Shown here: piece by piece, positions 33,817 to 46,226 of the stretch
How the letters are laid out: each line of letters opens with the position of its first letter
How positions within the stretch are numbered: the stretch's first letter is position 1
Assembly: GCA_949752745.1 (NCBI GenBank)
Contig: OX457032.1
Span: forward strand, 11,357,543-11,421,542
Reading direction: 5' to 3'
Length of the DNA stretch: 64,000 nucleotides
DNA from: Protula sp. h YS-2021
Taxonomy: Eukaryota; Annelida; Polychaeta; Sabellida; Serpulidae
Position numbers and translations under genes: made by a program
Notes under the pieces: generated by a model
What the model saw: only the letters and a program-made list of their open reading frames with translations
The model's database searches: none
What the model was told of the DNA's origin: nothing

Positions 33817-35361
33817 ATGGATAATACAACCAGTAACGGCACAGTTTACAATGAGTCAGATATTGTAACTTCTGAAACGCCGACGGAACGGTTCCGTGTC
33901 AATTATATTGCAGTAAATATATATATATCGATAATTTTAGTACCTGCAATATTGTTAAATGGAACGACTATTTACCTCACAATGAAGCACAAGCAGTTTC
34001 ATCAGGCGTTTATGTACATTCGGGCAGCATATGCATGTGTGGATATATTTTTTGTGGCTGGATTCATACCAATGCTTATCATTAGTGTGTGTTTTGAGGA
34101 GATTCCGGAGTGGTACTCTTGTTTCTATGGTGATTTTTCTGTCGGGATGTTCTTTTGCACTGTCAACCTGACCGCACTTATTGCTCTGGAGCGATATTTC
34201 TTCTTTTGTCGTCCAATGGTGTATGAGAATTACTTTAATTCAAAGACATTATCTCTAACCACTTTAACTATTATTTTGTTTGCACAAAGCTATGCTTTTG
34301 CGACTGAATTTATTTATGGCAGGCGGTTAACGGTTCTCAATATATGTCAGCTCGACGGAAGCGGCCATAACGCATTCCAAATTGCGGTCTTCTTTGTTCC
34401 TGCTGCTCTGGCAACATGCTTCAGCATATTCAAGATCAAAAGGCTGATGAGCAAAATCGAGGAGTCAAATAATATGCTGCCTAAAGAGTTCGTACGAAAT
34501 TCGGAAATGACACTGAGGAAAAAGGCAGTGAAAAAAGGCCTCAGGTAAGCGCTTTTTTAAAATAAAGTATAGCTCCAAATATTTATGTTTTAGGTACATT
34601 GAGTTAACGTAAATATTTGAGAACATTCTGAATTTTACATAGAAATTAAGATGAAAAAAATAAAGAGTAAAATTGTAAGATTTAAATAGGTCTATACTGA
34701 AATCATATATAATTAGCACAAGCAAACAAGCGGCAAATATTATTAAAATCTATACGATTTAAACCACATTTGAGCAGGGTAATTTTGTTTTAACTCTTTT
34801 AACTGTATTTAGCAAAATAGTAACCATTAATTTTATAACACTAATATACAGGTTAATCTTCTTGGTATCTGGAGCATTTTGGGGAACATGCCTACCCAGT
34901 TTCATTGTGAGATCAGTAGTGCTTCAGGTAAATACATCAGTGTGTGGTCTTCGATAAAAGAAATCAAAAGTATTAATTTCGTTACTAGAATTTTTGTTGA
35001 TTCTACTCTTGCATTCAATGAGTTATTTAAAAATTATCTTGAAATCATTTTCATTTGCATAAAACGGCATTGTATAAGTGTGCTGTTAGTATCACTTTTT
35101 TTATTGTATCGACCCTACTGATATAGACACTTGTACGTTTCATAGATGGGATACAATTTGGAAGATTTTCAAAATCCAGAAAATGTCGTCGCCGCGAATG
35201 CGGTGTATTATGCCACATACAGTCTTCAAGTTTCTACGCTGCTTGATCCAATTATTGCTTTCTATGTTTGTAGCGATTTGCGAGTTGCATTTTTGAAAAT
35301 GATTGGTAAACAGAAATTATTTTCTTGGGAGAAAAACATGAAATGTATTTGGTCAGTGTAG
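33817..35361 (+). CDS. Rhodopsin-like (class A) GPCR, copy A, 3 exons, 339 aa
   Basis: Exons are 33817-34544 (donor AG|GTAAGC), 34852-34927 (acceptor ACAG, donor CAG|GTAAAT) and 35146-35361 (acceptor CATAG; stop TAG). Phases match throughout. The N-terminus has three N-glycosylation sequons (NTT, NGT, NES). Seven membrane segments are visible: TM1 with LLNGT, TM2 with ACVDIFF (Asp2.50), TM3 ending LIALERYFFF (E-R-Y in the DRY position), TM4 about 145-165, an extracellular-loop-2 Cys in ICQLDG to pair with the Cys of WYSC, TM5, TM6 with FWGTCLP, and TM7 with STLLDPIIAFY (DPxxxF in place of NPxxY). TM7 has no retinal-binding Lys, so it is not an opsin. It would signal through G proteins at the plasma membrane; ligand unknown. 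A near-identical paralogue lies at 43749. Confidence 0.9.
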
Positions 35362-35394
35362 TGACTTTATACAAAGTGAGACAAGGAGGAATTC

Positions 35395-35510
35395 ATGATG
35401 TATAACTTCATTGTGCATAACCCCATTATGTATAGCTTCATCATGTATAACTTCATTATGTATAGCTTCATTATGTATAACGTCATTATGTATAATTTCA
35501 TAAAATCACA
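35395..35510. repeat. 15-bp tandem repeat after the GPCR
   Basis: About seven units of TTCATTATGTATAAC type follow the stop codon of copy A. In unit B only three or four shorter units occur (about 45390-45450), so the tract lies in the 3' UTR or flank and has changed length since the duplication. Confidence 0.85.
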
Positions 35511-35759
35511 AAGCAAATTATTTAGTTGTACGACTTTTGTCATATTAAACAAGCAAAAAGAATTTAGCTATAAAAGGTGATACAATCACACTGAAACACG
35601 GAATACATTTTCAGGACATTCCGCAGTTACGCTGAAGTAAAAGCCAAATTGTTTTTATATTTTATTTTCTGTTCATTAAATATATTATTGTTGATTACGC
35701 CTTGAGGCAAGGTTAAACATGGGTAAGTAACTGTGTCCTGAAAATTTTACAATGCAGTC

Positions 35760-36830
35760 AAAGAAGATATGTAGTGCATAACGTCACAGGTTATACACAA
35801 CGTCACATGTTATACATAACGCCACAGGTTACATATAACGTCACAGGTTACACATAACGTCACAGATTATATATAACCTCGCACTGTACATATAACGCCG
35901 CAGGTTACACACAACGTCGCAGGTTACACATAACGTCAAAGGCGAAACATAACGCCGAAGGTTACACATAACGCCACAGGCTACACATAACGTCAAAGGT
36001 TATACATAACGTCAAAAGTTACATGTAACGTCACAGGTTACACATAACGTCGCAGGTTACATGTAACGTCACAGGTTATACATAAGGTCGAAGGTTACAT
36101 GTAACCTCACAGGTTACAAATAACGCCGCAGGTTACATGTAACATCACAGATCATACATAACCTTGCAGGTTAGACGTAACGTTACAGGTTACATGTAAC
36201 GTCGCAGGTTATGCATAATGCCGCAGGTTACAAATAACGTCGAAGGTTACACATAATGTTGCAGGTTACACATAACGTCACAGGTTATGCATAACGTTGC
36301 AGGTTACATACTACGCCGTAGTTTATACACAACGTTGTACGCTACACACAATGCCGCGGGTTACACATAACTTTGTAGGTTACACACAACGAAACAGGTT
36401 ATGCATAACATTCAGGCTACACACAACGCCGCAGGCTGCACATAACGTCGAATATTACAATAAGGTCGCAGGTTACACATAACGTCGAAGGTTACACATA
36501 ACGTCGCAGATTACACATAACCTCGCAGGTTACATGTACCGTCAAAGGTTATATATAGCGTCGCAGGTAAAATATAACATCACAGGTTAAAAATAACGTC
36601 GCGGATTATGCATAACGCCGCAGGTTACATGTAACGTCACAGATTACACATAACCTCGACGGTTACATATAACGTAACAAGTTTCACATAACGTCGCAGG
36701 TTATGCATAACCCCGCAGTTTACACGTAACGTCGCAGGTTACGTGTAACGTCACAGGTTTTGCTTAGCGTCGCAGGTTTTACATAATATCACAGGTTACA
36801 CATACTGTCACAGATTACAGAAAATATGTT
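35760..36830. repeat. ~21-bp satellite, about 50 copies
   Basis: Units of CGCAGGTTACACATAACGT type (20-22 bp) vary at the CAC/CGC/GAA and ACA/ATG/TGC positions. The same site in unit B (about 45622-45655) carries a single unit, ACGTCGCAGGTTAC, followed by the shared AAAATATGTTAAA flank. The array therefore expanded in A or collapsed in B. Confidence 0.92.
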
Positions 36831-37255
36831 AAATTGAAATAGCAGGAAATGAAATATTGAATAATAAGCTTTGTATCTTATTTGTGTCATAGAATAAATG
36901 TTTTCTATTAATTACAGTTTTTATGTCGATTTAAGTCAGTTTTCAATGAACTATAAAATGTTGTTCCTAAAATGTGATACTGGTGTCAGGTTCTGTGAAG
37001 TGGCTCTTTGTAATGATATAGCTAGTATAAGCAGTGTGATACTGACGCCATGCTATGTGAAGTGACTCTTTGTAATGATATAGCTATTTCAAGTAGTGTG
37101 AGCTTGGGAATCACTTTGCTGTATTCATTTGTATCTGTTAAATTTGCTTGATGATGTGGTTAACACAGCTTTAGGCACAAAATGAGACCAAACTTTTATT
37201 TTTATGTTTGCTTACGGTGTAATACGAGTTGATGTAAAGAGCAACGCTTTCACAA

Positions 37256-37258
<3 letters not shown>

Positions 37259-37339
<81 letters not shown>
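37259..37339. repeat. (CT)n microsatellite, unit A
   Basis: About 40 CT dinucleotides. The counterpart in unit B is at 46129-46222, so the microsatellite predates the duplication. Confidence 0.95.
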
Positions 37340-37341
<2 letters not shown>

Positions 37342-37844
37342 ATCAGTCACTAAGCGATTTCAAAGTTCTGTTGTAGATTAAATGGGAAGAAGTGGGGACA
37401 AAAGTTCCAACAATGAAGAATCAGGCAAGACTAATATTTCTAACTAAACAGAGTATGCTTAACGATATCACAGATGATATCGGAAATTATCTCTTACATT
37501 TGTCTCATTAACTAATGCAAATACCTCTTCCTATATCAGAATGAAATAGGGTTTTCTTTCTCTTCTGATGCTGTTTGATAAATTTAATGATAACTACGCG
37601 TGGCATGTTGGCACGAGGGAAAGAAGTGCATTAATTAATAGCAACACAGCTCTTAGCAGCATATTAAATCGTTTGGGAAAGATATTTTCTGATTCTGTTC
37701 AGTGTCTAGTAATATAGAACTGATTCAATATAGAGCTGATAAATTACAACAAGCTTCAGAATCCTAGTAAATTTATTTCATGATCACCAAGGCGCTAATA
37801 ATGGAAACATTAGCGTATCCTCGTTATTCTAATTACGAAAATAT

Positions 37845-38110
37845 AACACTACAGAGTACTGAAAGTGTGTTCTTAACACCGACTTCATATAACTGTGTGT
37901 AAACATGAATCATTTATAAAAGAGCATCCCCCTTCTTCTGGTACCGAAAATGTAACACTACAGAGTACTGAAAGTGTGTACTCGACACTGACTATGCATA
38001 AACATGCATCATTTATCGGAAAATATCCATGTTCTTCTAGTACCACAAATTTAATGATACAGAATACTAAAATTGTGTACTTGACACCGGCTTGATACAA
38101 CTATGTGTAG
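37845..38110. repeat. ~115-bp tandem repeat, 2-3 units
   Basis: Units contain ACTACAGAGTACTGAAAGTG, a TACTCGACAC(T/C)GACT segment and AAACATGCATCATTTAT. The matching stretch in unit B is at about 46650-46815. From 38110 to 39390 no gene is seen, only AT-rich DNA. Confidence 0.7.
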
Positions 38111-39981
38111 ACATGTATCACTTCCTAGAGAATATATGCAGAAATGCTCGAACATTCAAAATGTTCTACTTTGCAATTGTAAATTGTTTTCATGAGATCA
38201 AATATAATTGAAGTATTTCCATTAATTAACAGTTAATTCTCGTATCCGCTTAGCCATTATGAACGTGAGTTTGCGGTCTTTATCACTTTACTGATTTTAC
38301 TTGAAGTGGCCTGCTTTTTATATTGTCGCATAAAAATACCTAAACAAAAGGCTATCTGAGCATGCAAATTATGTTTGTATTTTCAACATTAAAGATATGT
38401 ATTTGAACACTTGACAAGCCTTTGGCTTGCAAGGGTTATATGAATTTGTGCGATCAGCCGTTCATCCTTTTTTTCCTTCTTGACAGTTTTTCCGATTTTT
38501 TGTGTCTTCTTCTTGCGACTTATGAAGAGCTTGATCTGTCACTTTTTATTTTGTCTTCGATTCCGTTTTCTTTGTTAAAACGCCATGCGAAAAGAGTGTA
38601 TCTTTGCAAGTAAATGCGTAGCATTTAGCGTACAGCACAGAACACTACACCTCATCTTTGTGCGAGCTCTCACTGCGTAAATAGATAACATGACGTATGC
38701 CTGATCAGTCAATAAAACAAAAACTAAACACTACTCGTCTTATAAGACGTATTCAAGCTGTGTTGTTTGCTAATATGTTTAGCTGGTAATTAAATATCAA
38801 TCTATGGAGTTTTTTCTTGACAGTGGTCCGATTTTTTAGGGTCCATTGTGGCGCTATGGACCCTAGGACGACGAAACTTTGGGCTTGTGTAGAACTTGTG
38901 AATAATAATAATAACACGGATAATTTTGGCGGGGTTCATGGCGCCCAGTTTAAAAAAATGGCCCCATAATTTTTTTGCTGGAGCCGCGATGGCCCCCAGA
39001 TTCTATAAATTGCCCCCAATTTTTATGGCTGAGAGCCATTGATGCATGTTGTAAAATACTTTATGTTATTCAAGAAATAACCCAATGAAGGAAGTGTTTT
39101 TAGGTTTTAATTTTTTGTGAAGTGTTTAACCTTTCGCTAGAGAAATGAGGTTCTAATTTAGGTTTAGAAACAATCTTGAGAAAGCGTTGTTCAGTCAGAA
39201 AACAAATATTACAAGTCATTGTCATAACTTAAAATATTAAATGAACATTCACCAACATAAACTTATTACATTTCACTTATCTATAAAGTCATGAACTATA
39301 AACAAAGCCGTACTAGTGTTTGGACTGACCTCTCGCGCTTTTCCACACTATTTTAATTTGCCTTTCGTACTCTAAAAGGGTCTCTCTTACCTCAGTTTTA
39401 ACCAAACGTAGAGTGCGCTTTTGAAAGAACTTCCTCCCTCTTTTTGTAGGAAAACGCGGACTTCTGACTGAAAATTGCCAGACTTTTGACAAAATTAGCA
39501 CTGCAAGCGGACTGCTCCTAGCCTCAAAATTATTCCCTGTTCTCAGTTACCTTTTTTATACGTACGTATTGCAAATATTTAATACATTAATGTTGTATTT
39601 CACGTTTAGTCACAGGTGAAGTACAAACACAGTTGCGAATGGCCTTGCTTCTGTTGTTTCTAATAATTAACATGGAATGGCTATAAAACTATATATTATT
39701 TCTGCTTTGAACCTAAACTGATTTAGAAACCTATGCGACTACAGAAAATAAAAAATGCAAGCTATCATTCGATATTAATGCTTGCCTAGGGTGGAGTTTG
39801 AAGGTGGAGTTGGTCACAAATGTGCTCACTACAAAAAACAAACAGCCTGCAATGTATTTATTCGTATATTATTGTTATTTGAAGAGGCAATTTGCAACAG
39901 GGACACGCTGATTTAATAGATAACACTTTACACGCATCTAGCAACCAATAACAGCTGTTATCCACACTGCAATAGCAACAG

Positions 39982-40190
39982 GAACCTATATCGGCAGCAT
40001 AGCTACCACAAAAACGTGCACTCAGACGGAATCTGAGCATGCCCATAAAAATTAATAAGATGCTAGCCAGCCTGGAGGCTGAACAACTCACGGATGCTAC
40101 GTCACAGCAAGAGGAGCTCTTGCGCACTAATGGTGTTGCCAAGCGGCAGGCTAGCATTGACGAACAGGAAGAGAAGTCTTTAGAATGGAG
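39982..40190 (+). pseudogene. Frameshifted unit-B copy of the coiled-coil exon
   Basis: It aligns along its length with 28568-28774, including the AGCAACAG acceptor and GGAG|GTACCC donor. It is 209 rather than 207 bp. Net two extra bases in the 40008-40030 stretch put the frame into a TGA before the segment matching MPTKVDRM. The downstream part, including LASLEAEQL, DATSQQEELL and KRQASIDEQE, stays open. No copy of the second exon is found in unit B. It could only be coding if translation began at the internal ATG (40039). Confidence 0.7.
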
Positions 40191-40619
40191 GTACCCTGAA
40201 TATTTTTTCATGATTATAACTGCCAAGTTGATATGCAAATAGCTCTCCATAAAGTATGTACGCGAGGAGGGGTTGGGGTGGTTCTGCGGGTGTGTATGTT
40301 AATATGTGCGGAGATGGGGGGGGGTATGGGCTGTGGAAGTGTACGATTATGCTATGTATAGGATGGGGCTCGTTTCTGTGCGTAGTTTTGTCAATGTTGT
40401 GTGTGCGGGTGCTGGGAGAGTTCTCTGCATGGTGGGCGTGTTCTCTATATGCGTACGCTAATATTTTTTAGTTACTTACTAGTCATTCATACCCAAATGT
40501 TAATTCCCACTTGCAAACAGAGTTTGCAAATAGGTATACTTTGCAAAGAATTCTGGCCGTTTATTCCTTCCTTTTTTCCGTCAAGGAGGTTTCCAGAAAA
40601 CTCCTCCTACGCTATTTGA

Positions 40620-40905
40620 CGTAGGACAATGAAATTTGGCACAGAGATAGAGGGTGACGAGATGTCGTGAAACCCGCAAATTTTTTTGACCTTGATCTTG
40701 AAGGTCAAGGTCAAATTGAGGTCAAAGTTTCTTAACCTCAAAGTGGTTTCCAGAAAACTCCTCCTACACGATTTGTAGTAGAAAGACGGCATTTGGCAGA
40801 GATATAGAGGGTAATGAGTTGTCGTGAAATCCGCAAATTTTTTTACCTTGACCTCCAAGGTCAAGGTAAAATTGAGGTCAAAATATTTTTCCAAAAACCT
40901 ATTCC
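40620..40905. repeat. ~135-bp repeat, two units
   Basis: TTTCCAGAAAACTCCTCCTA, GAGATAGAGGGTNANGAG, GTCGTGAAA-CCGCAAATTTTTTT and CCTTGACCT-AAGGTCAAGGT words occur twice. It is a relative of the AAGGTCA satellites. Confidence 0.8.
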
Positions 40906-41044
40906 ATCACGAAAAATTGCTGGAAATAGCGCTGTAATTCTTGTTTCAATACGTGTACGGTGTCAGTAGGCAGTAACATCATGGATGAAATCTCGACACT
41001 CAGTGTCAAGGTCTAGGTCATGTGACTTTCGTATATTGCAATCC

Positions 41045-42195
41045 GTTAGAGAAAAATTGTCCATTAGCTCGAAAACGGTTAGAGACAGAGCGATTTTGAG
41101 CTCATTTTCGACCCTTTGGGCCTAACAGACGTTACATAAGAGGTACCTCGGTGACCTTGACCTCCTCCGTCAATGTCAAGGTCAAAAACCGGAAGTTGAC
41201 CATTATCTCGAAAACGGTTATATATAGAGCGATTTTGAGCTTATTTTCAACCCTTTGGGCCTAAAAGACGTTATATAAGAGGTACCTCGGTGGTCTTGAC
41301 CTCCTCCGTCATGGTCAAGGTCAAAAACCGAAAGTTGACCATTATCTCGAAAACGGTTATATATAGAGCGATTTTGAGCTTATAATCGACACTTTGGGCC
41401 TAAAAGACGTTATATAAGGGGTACCTCGGTGACCTTGACCTCCTTCGTCATGGTCAAGGTCAAAAACCGGAAGTTGACCATTATCTCGAAAACTGTTATA
41501 TATAGAGCGATTTTGAGTTCATTTTCGATCCTTTGGGCCTAAAAGACGTTATATGAGAGGTACCTCGGTGACCTTGACCTCCTCCGTCATGGTCAAGGCC
41601 AAAAACCTGAAGTTGACCATTAAGTGGAAAACTTTTAGAGATAGGTCGATTTTGAGCTTATTTTCGACCCTTTGGGCCTAAAAGACGTTATATAAGAGTC
41701 ACCTCGGTGACCTTGACCTCCTCCGTCATGGTCAAGGTAAAAAACCGGAAGTTGACTATTATCTCGAAAACTGTTAGAGATAGAGCGATTTTGAGCTTAT
41801 TTTCGACCCTTTGGGCCTAAAAGACGTTATATAAGAGGTACCTCGGTGACCCTGACCTCCTCCGTCATGGTCAAGGTCAAAAATCGGAAGTTGACCATTA
41901 TCTCGAAAACGGTTAGAGATAGAGCAATTTTGAGCTTCTTTTGGACCCTTTGGGCCTAAAAGACGTTATATGAGAGGTACCTCGGTGACCTTGACCTCCT
42001 CCGTCATGGCCAAGGTCAAAAACCGGAACTTGACCATTAAGTGGAAAACTTTTAGAGATAGGTCGATTTTGAGCTTATTTTCGACCCTTTGGGCCTAAAA
42101 GACGTTATATAAGAGGTACCTCGGTGACCTTGACCTCCTCCGTCATGGTCAAGGTCAAAAACCGGAACTTGACCATTATCTCGAAAACGGTTAGA
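41045..42195. repeat. 136-bp AAGGTCA satellite, about 8 units
   Basis: Well-conserved units each contain GTACCTCGGTGACCTTGACC, TCCTCCGTCATGGTCAAGGT, CCGGAAGTTGACCATTATCT, CGAAAACGGTTA and CCCTTTGGGCCTAAAAGACG. TGACCTTGA is the extended half-site of monomeric nuclear receptors (FTZ-F1 and ERR types), and ACCGGAAGT is the ETS consensus. Whether either is used is unknown. Non-coding. Confidence 0.92.
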
Positions 42196-43748
42196 AAACT
42201 GAATTTGATTATTTGAGATTACATTATATTTACTTCGATGTCCTTTGTTCATGATAATAAGTCGGAAGCTGACAATTATGTGGTAAGACTGAAAATGTGT
42301 CTTTGACCAGATAGATTATACCATTGCAAGTGGGTGTCATTTCGATAACAGATGTCAGATTTCGTGTAGCGAAATTCGGTCTAGTTTTGAGTATATGTCG
42401 AGTGAGTTGGGTACTTCAGTCGTAGGTTATTCGGGATTTTATGCACACTGTGCGTGATTGAATAGATCGCTGCTTACTTTTTTATGTCATGCAGCTGATA
42501 AAGTCAACTGGGGTATATTGAGAATATTTAAACCAATTTTGTCAGTTTTCATAGTATTTTGTAATAAAAAAGAAACAAAAAACTCAGAAAAAAATAGGAT
42601 TTCCCAATAAAATTCTAAATTAATATTCTGTACAATGTTGCTCTCCTGACATTTACACAACGTCAGCAACGAGAGATTTTTCGACTTCCAATAGCAACCC
42701 ATTAATAGTCGGATAATCGTTGCCAATTTAACGTTGGCAGGTAAAGGTTGTTTCAACCTTCATAATCAGCCAAAACAGAAATAGAAATAACCCTCAGCCA
42801 AGTTGACCCAAAACTAAAAAGGCAATGTATAAAATATTAATCCTTAACATATACACAAATTTACTGTGATAACTTAATCCTCATTTTCATTTATACAGAC
42901 CACTTTAGGAAATGCACAATAATTATATCGCTAAAATATCCCCGGAATGTTAACATTTTCAATGGTTGACATTTCTAAACTAAAACCAAGAGTGTTCCAT
43001 GACATCTGTTTGTTTTGCGTGAGGAATATGTGGCTGGGTGCTAATAAAGAGAAAAATGCAAAGCATCTAATCAATTTTCTCGTCATTACATGAGGTGAGC
43101 AAAGTGCGAGAGAACGACATGTCCATTCAAACAGGGGTTTTTGACGACTGGGTGTGGTTGCCGCTGCATATCAGTGAGATCCAAAAACAAAGAGTAATTG
43201 GGTTTTCAGAACTGATTTAAAGAACAGTTTCAACCAAACATATTTAAAATATTCTAACCTCATTTGTAATTAGGGAACATTTTAAAGAAATATTCTACAA
43301 AGGAATAAAAAGATTACATGGAAGAAGAGATTACGTGTTATGATTTAAATTTAACAAACACGTTAAGCTTATATATTATATTACATAACTGTGATGTAGT
43401 TAGGAGGGTGATATGCAGTTTCATTCACCCAAGCGGTGTTCCACAACTCAACGCCGATTCATAAAACATTCTAAAAATGTTTGCGGTTGAACGAAACCGT
43501 CCAATTTGTCAGGTAAATTAATGTTTCAAAGCATATTTAACAAGATCTCACATTTTGGAAAACTTTTTATTGAAGTAGCCCAAAATTTGGACTCGGTTTG
43601 GAACAAAAAATACGGCAAGATAGAAAAGGTAGCAGTTAACTTTGCTAACTATGTCACAGTCATATTTGTGAAACACTTCTTGGCCAATTGCCTTTTATTT
43701 ACAAAAGCAGCAAATATCAATTTATATGTTAGGGTATTTTCTTTTAGC

Positions 43749-45359
43749 ATGGATAATACAACCAGAAATGGCACACCTTATAACGAATTAGATATTGTCT
43801 CTTCTGAAACGCCGGCGGAACGATTCCATGTCAGCTATATTACAGTGAATATATATATATGGATAATTTTAATACCCGCAATATTGTTAAATGGAACGAC
43901 TATTTATTTTACAAGAAAATATAGACAGTTTCACCAGGCGTTTATGTACATTCGGGCAGCATATGCATGTGTGGATATACTTTTTGTGGCGGGATTCATT
44001 CCAATGCTTATCATTATTGTGTGTTTTGAAGAGATTCCGGAGTGGTACTCTTGTTTCTATGGTGATTTTTCTGTCGGGATGTTCTTTTGCACTGTCAAAC
44101 TGACCGCACTTATTGCTCTAGAGAGATATTTCTTCTTTTGTCGTCCAATGGTGTATGAATATTACTTTAATTATAAGACAGTGTTTCTAACCACTTTGAC
44201 TCTTATTTTGATTGCGCAAAGCTATGCTTTTGCGACTGAGGTTATTTATGGCAGGCGGTTAACTGCTATCAACATATGTCAACTCGACGGAAGCGGCCAT
44301 AACGCATTTCAGGTGATCGTTTTCTTTCTTCCTGCTGCACTGGCAACATGCTTCAGCATATTCAAGATAAAAAAGCTTATGAATAAAATTGAGGAGTCAA
44401 ATAGTATGCTGCCTAGAGAGTTCGTACGAAATTCGGAAATGGCGCTGAGGAAAAAGGCAGTGAAAACAGGCCTGAAGTAAGTGTATTTTAAAAAAATACA
44501 ATTGAAATCCCAATAATCAATAGACTTGTTTTAGATAAGATGAGTCAACATAAATATTTGAGTACATTTTGAATTTTATATGAAAACTGAGATTAAGAAA
44601 TAAAGAGAAAAATTTTAATATTTTAATAAGTCAAATATAATTAGCATAAACAAAAGATATTAAATATTATTCAAAGCTGTTTTGTGCAGGGCAAGTTTGT
44701 TTGACCTTTTAACTGTATTTAACAAAACAGTAACCATCAATTTTATAACGCTAACATACAGGTTAATCTTCTTGGTATCTGGAGCATTTTGGGGTACGTG
44801 CGTACCTAGTTTCATTGCCAGATCAATAGTATTTCAGGTAAATGAATTACTGTGTGGTCAAATGTCAAAAATAATAGTGTAAGTTAATTGCACGAAGGCC
44901 GATGCACGTCGAGATGTCTCATTTTTATACTTCATGACTTGATGCCTTCAACATTAACTTAACTTCCTTATTCGAAATTTGTTAATGTGAGTTTTGCACT
45001 CAATGAATTATTTTAAAGATTATCTTGAAATTAAATTTGTTTGTAACAATTATATTAAATTAGTGTCCGTTAGTATTACGCTCCCTTTTTTATTTAGTCG
45101 ATTGCCCTGATATACTAATAAACAATTGTGCGTTTTATAGATGGGATACAATTTGGAAGATTTTCAAAATCCAGAAAATGTCATCGCTGCGAATGTAGTG
45201 TATTACGCAACATATGCTCTTCAAATATCTTCACTTTTGGATCCAATAATATCGTTTTATGTCTGTAGTGATTTAAGAGTTGCATTTTTGAAAATGATTG
45301 GTAAACAGAAATTATTTTCTTGGGAGAAAAGCACGCAATGCATTTATTCAGTTAAATAG
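43749..45359 (+). CDS. Rhodopsin-like (class A) GPCR, copy B, 3 exons, 340 aa
   Basis: Exons are 43749-44476 (donor AA|GTAAGT), 44762-44837 and 45141-45359 (stop TAG), with lengths and phases identical to copy A except for one extra final Lys codon. The frame is open upstream to 43506, but the ATG at 43749 matches copy A and begins MDNTTRNGTPYNELD (two sequons against three in A). The E-R-Y motif, Asp2.50, the loop cysteines, FWGTCVP in TM6 and LLDPIISFY in TM7 are all kept. By eye about 38 of 243 residues differ in exon 1, 4 of 25 in exon 2 and 10 of 71 in exon 3. The block EEIPEWYSCFYGDFSVGMFF is unchanged. Both copies look functional. Confidence 0.9.
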
Positions 45360-46126
45360 CTTTATACAAAGTGACCCAAAGAGAAATTCGTTATGTATAA
45401 GTTCATTTTGTACAACTTCATTTGTATAAATTCATTTTGTATAACTTCATATGAACGCAAAGCAATTATTCAGTTGTACGTCTTTAGTCATATTAAACGA
45501 GGCAAATTGTTTTATATGACTAAATATAGTATTGTCGATTACGCCTTAGATTAAGACTAAACATGGGTAAGCTACTGTGTCTTAAAAATTAGCCAATGGG
45601 GTTAAACAACATATGTTGTACTTAACGTCGCAGGTTACAAAAAATATGTTAAAGCACAATATCTTATTGATACAACAGAAAATAATATGCTGAATAACAG
45701 TCTCAGTCTCTTATTTATTACAGGACAACAATCACTTTATTTTCATGAAATACATACTATCTATTAACTATTTAAACCAATTTCCCATGAAATATAAAAT
45801 ATTGTTCCTAAAATTTGGTGTCAGGTTAGGTGAAATGACTAATTGTTGTATCATGGTTATTATAAGCTGTCTGAGCTTAGGAACCACTTTGCTGTATTCA
45901 GTTGTGTCTGTTAAATTTGCTTGATGAGGTGGTAAACACAACTTTAGAGCTACACAAACGTCATGTAGCATCGCTTTTAGAAGGTACAAAATGAGACCAA
46001 GTGTAATCTTAACCATTAATTTATTACCTCTATCTTTATTTTTACTTATGGTGTTGCTGTATATTTATTTGTATTTTGAAATATGCAATGCGAGAAGGAG
46101 TAAAAAGTAACACTTTCATATTAATG

Positions 46127-46226
<100 letters not shown>

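Larger units (their letters stand above)
27950..39390. repeat. Tandem segmental duplication, unit A (~11.4 kb)
   Basis: Landmarks appear in the same order in units A and B: the CCAAACG(C/T)AGAGTGC word (27975 and 39401), the coiled-coil exon (28568 and 39982), AAGGTCA satellite (29390 and 40620), the GTCAACTGGGGTATA segment (30291 and 42504), the ATAATCAGCC segment (31607 and 42760), the GPCR start (33817 and 43749), the CT microsatellite (37259 and 46129) and the TAGCCTGCTTTTTATA segment (about 38307 and 47155). Unit A additionally has the second coiled-coil exon, a GTCGGG hexamer array and the expanded 21-bp array. Confidence 0.8.

Noticed and set aside
35760..36830. CRISPR-like array of ~21-bp repeats
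   Set aside because: The units are contiguous with no unique spacers, and the genome is eukaryotic.
39313..39501. Minus-strand frame ETLLEYERQIKIVWKSARG as a coding exon
   Set aside because: The matching segment of unit B (about 47580-47650) breaks the frame, and divergence shows no codon-position pattern by eye.
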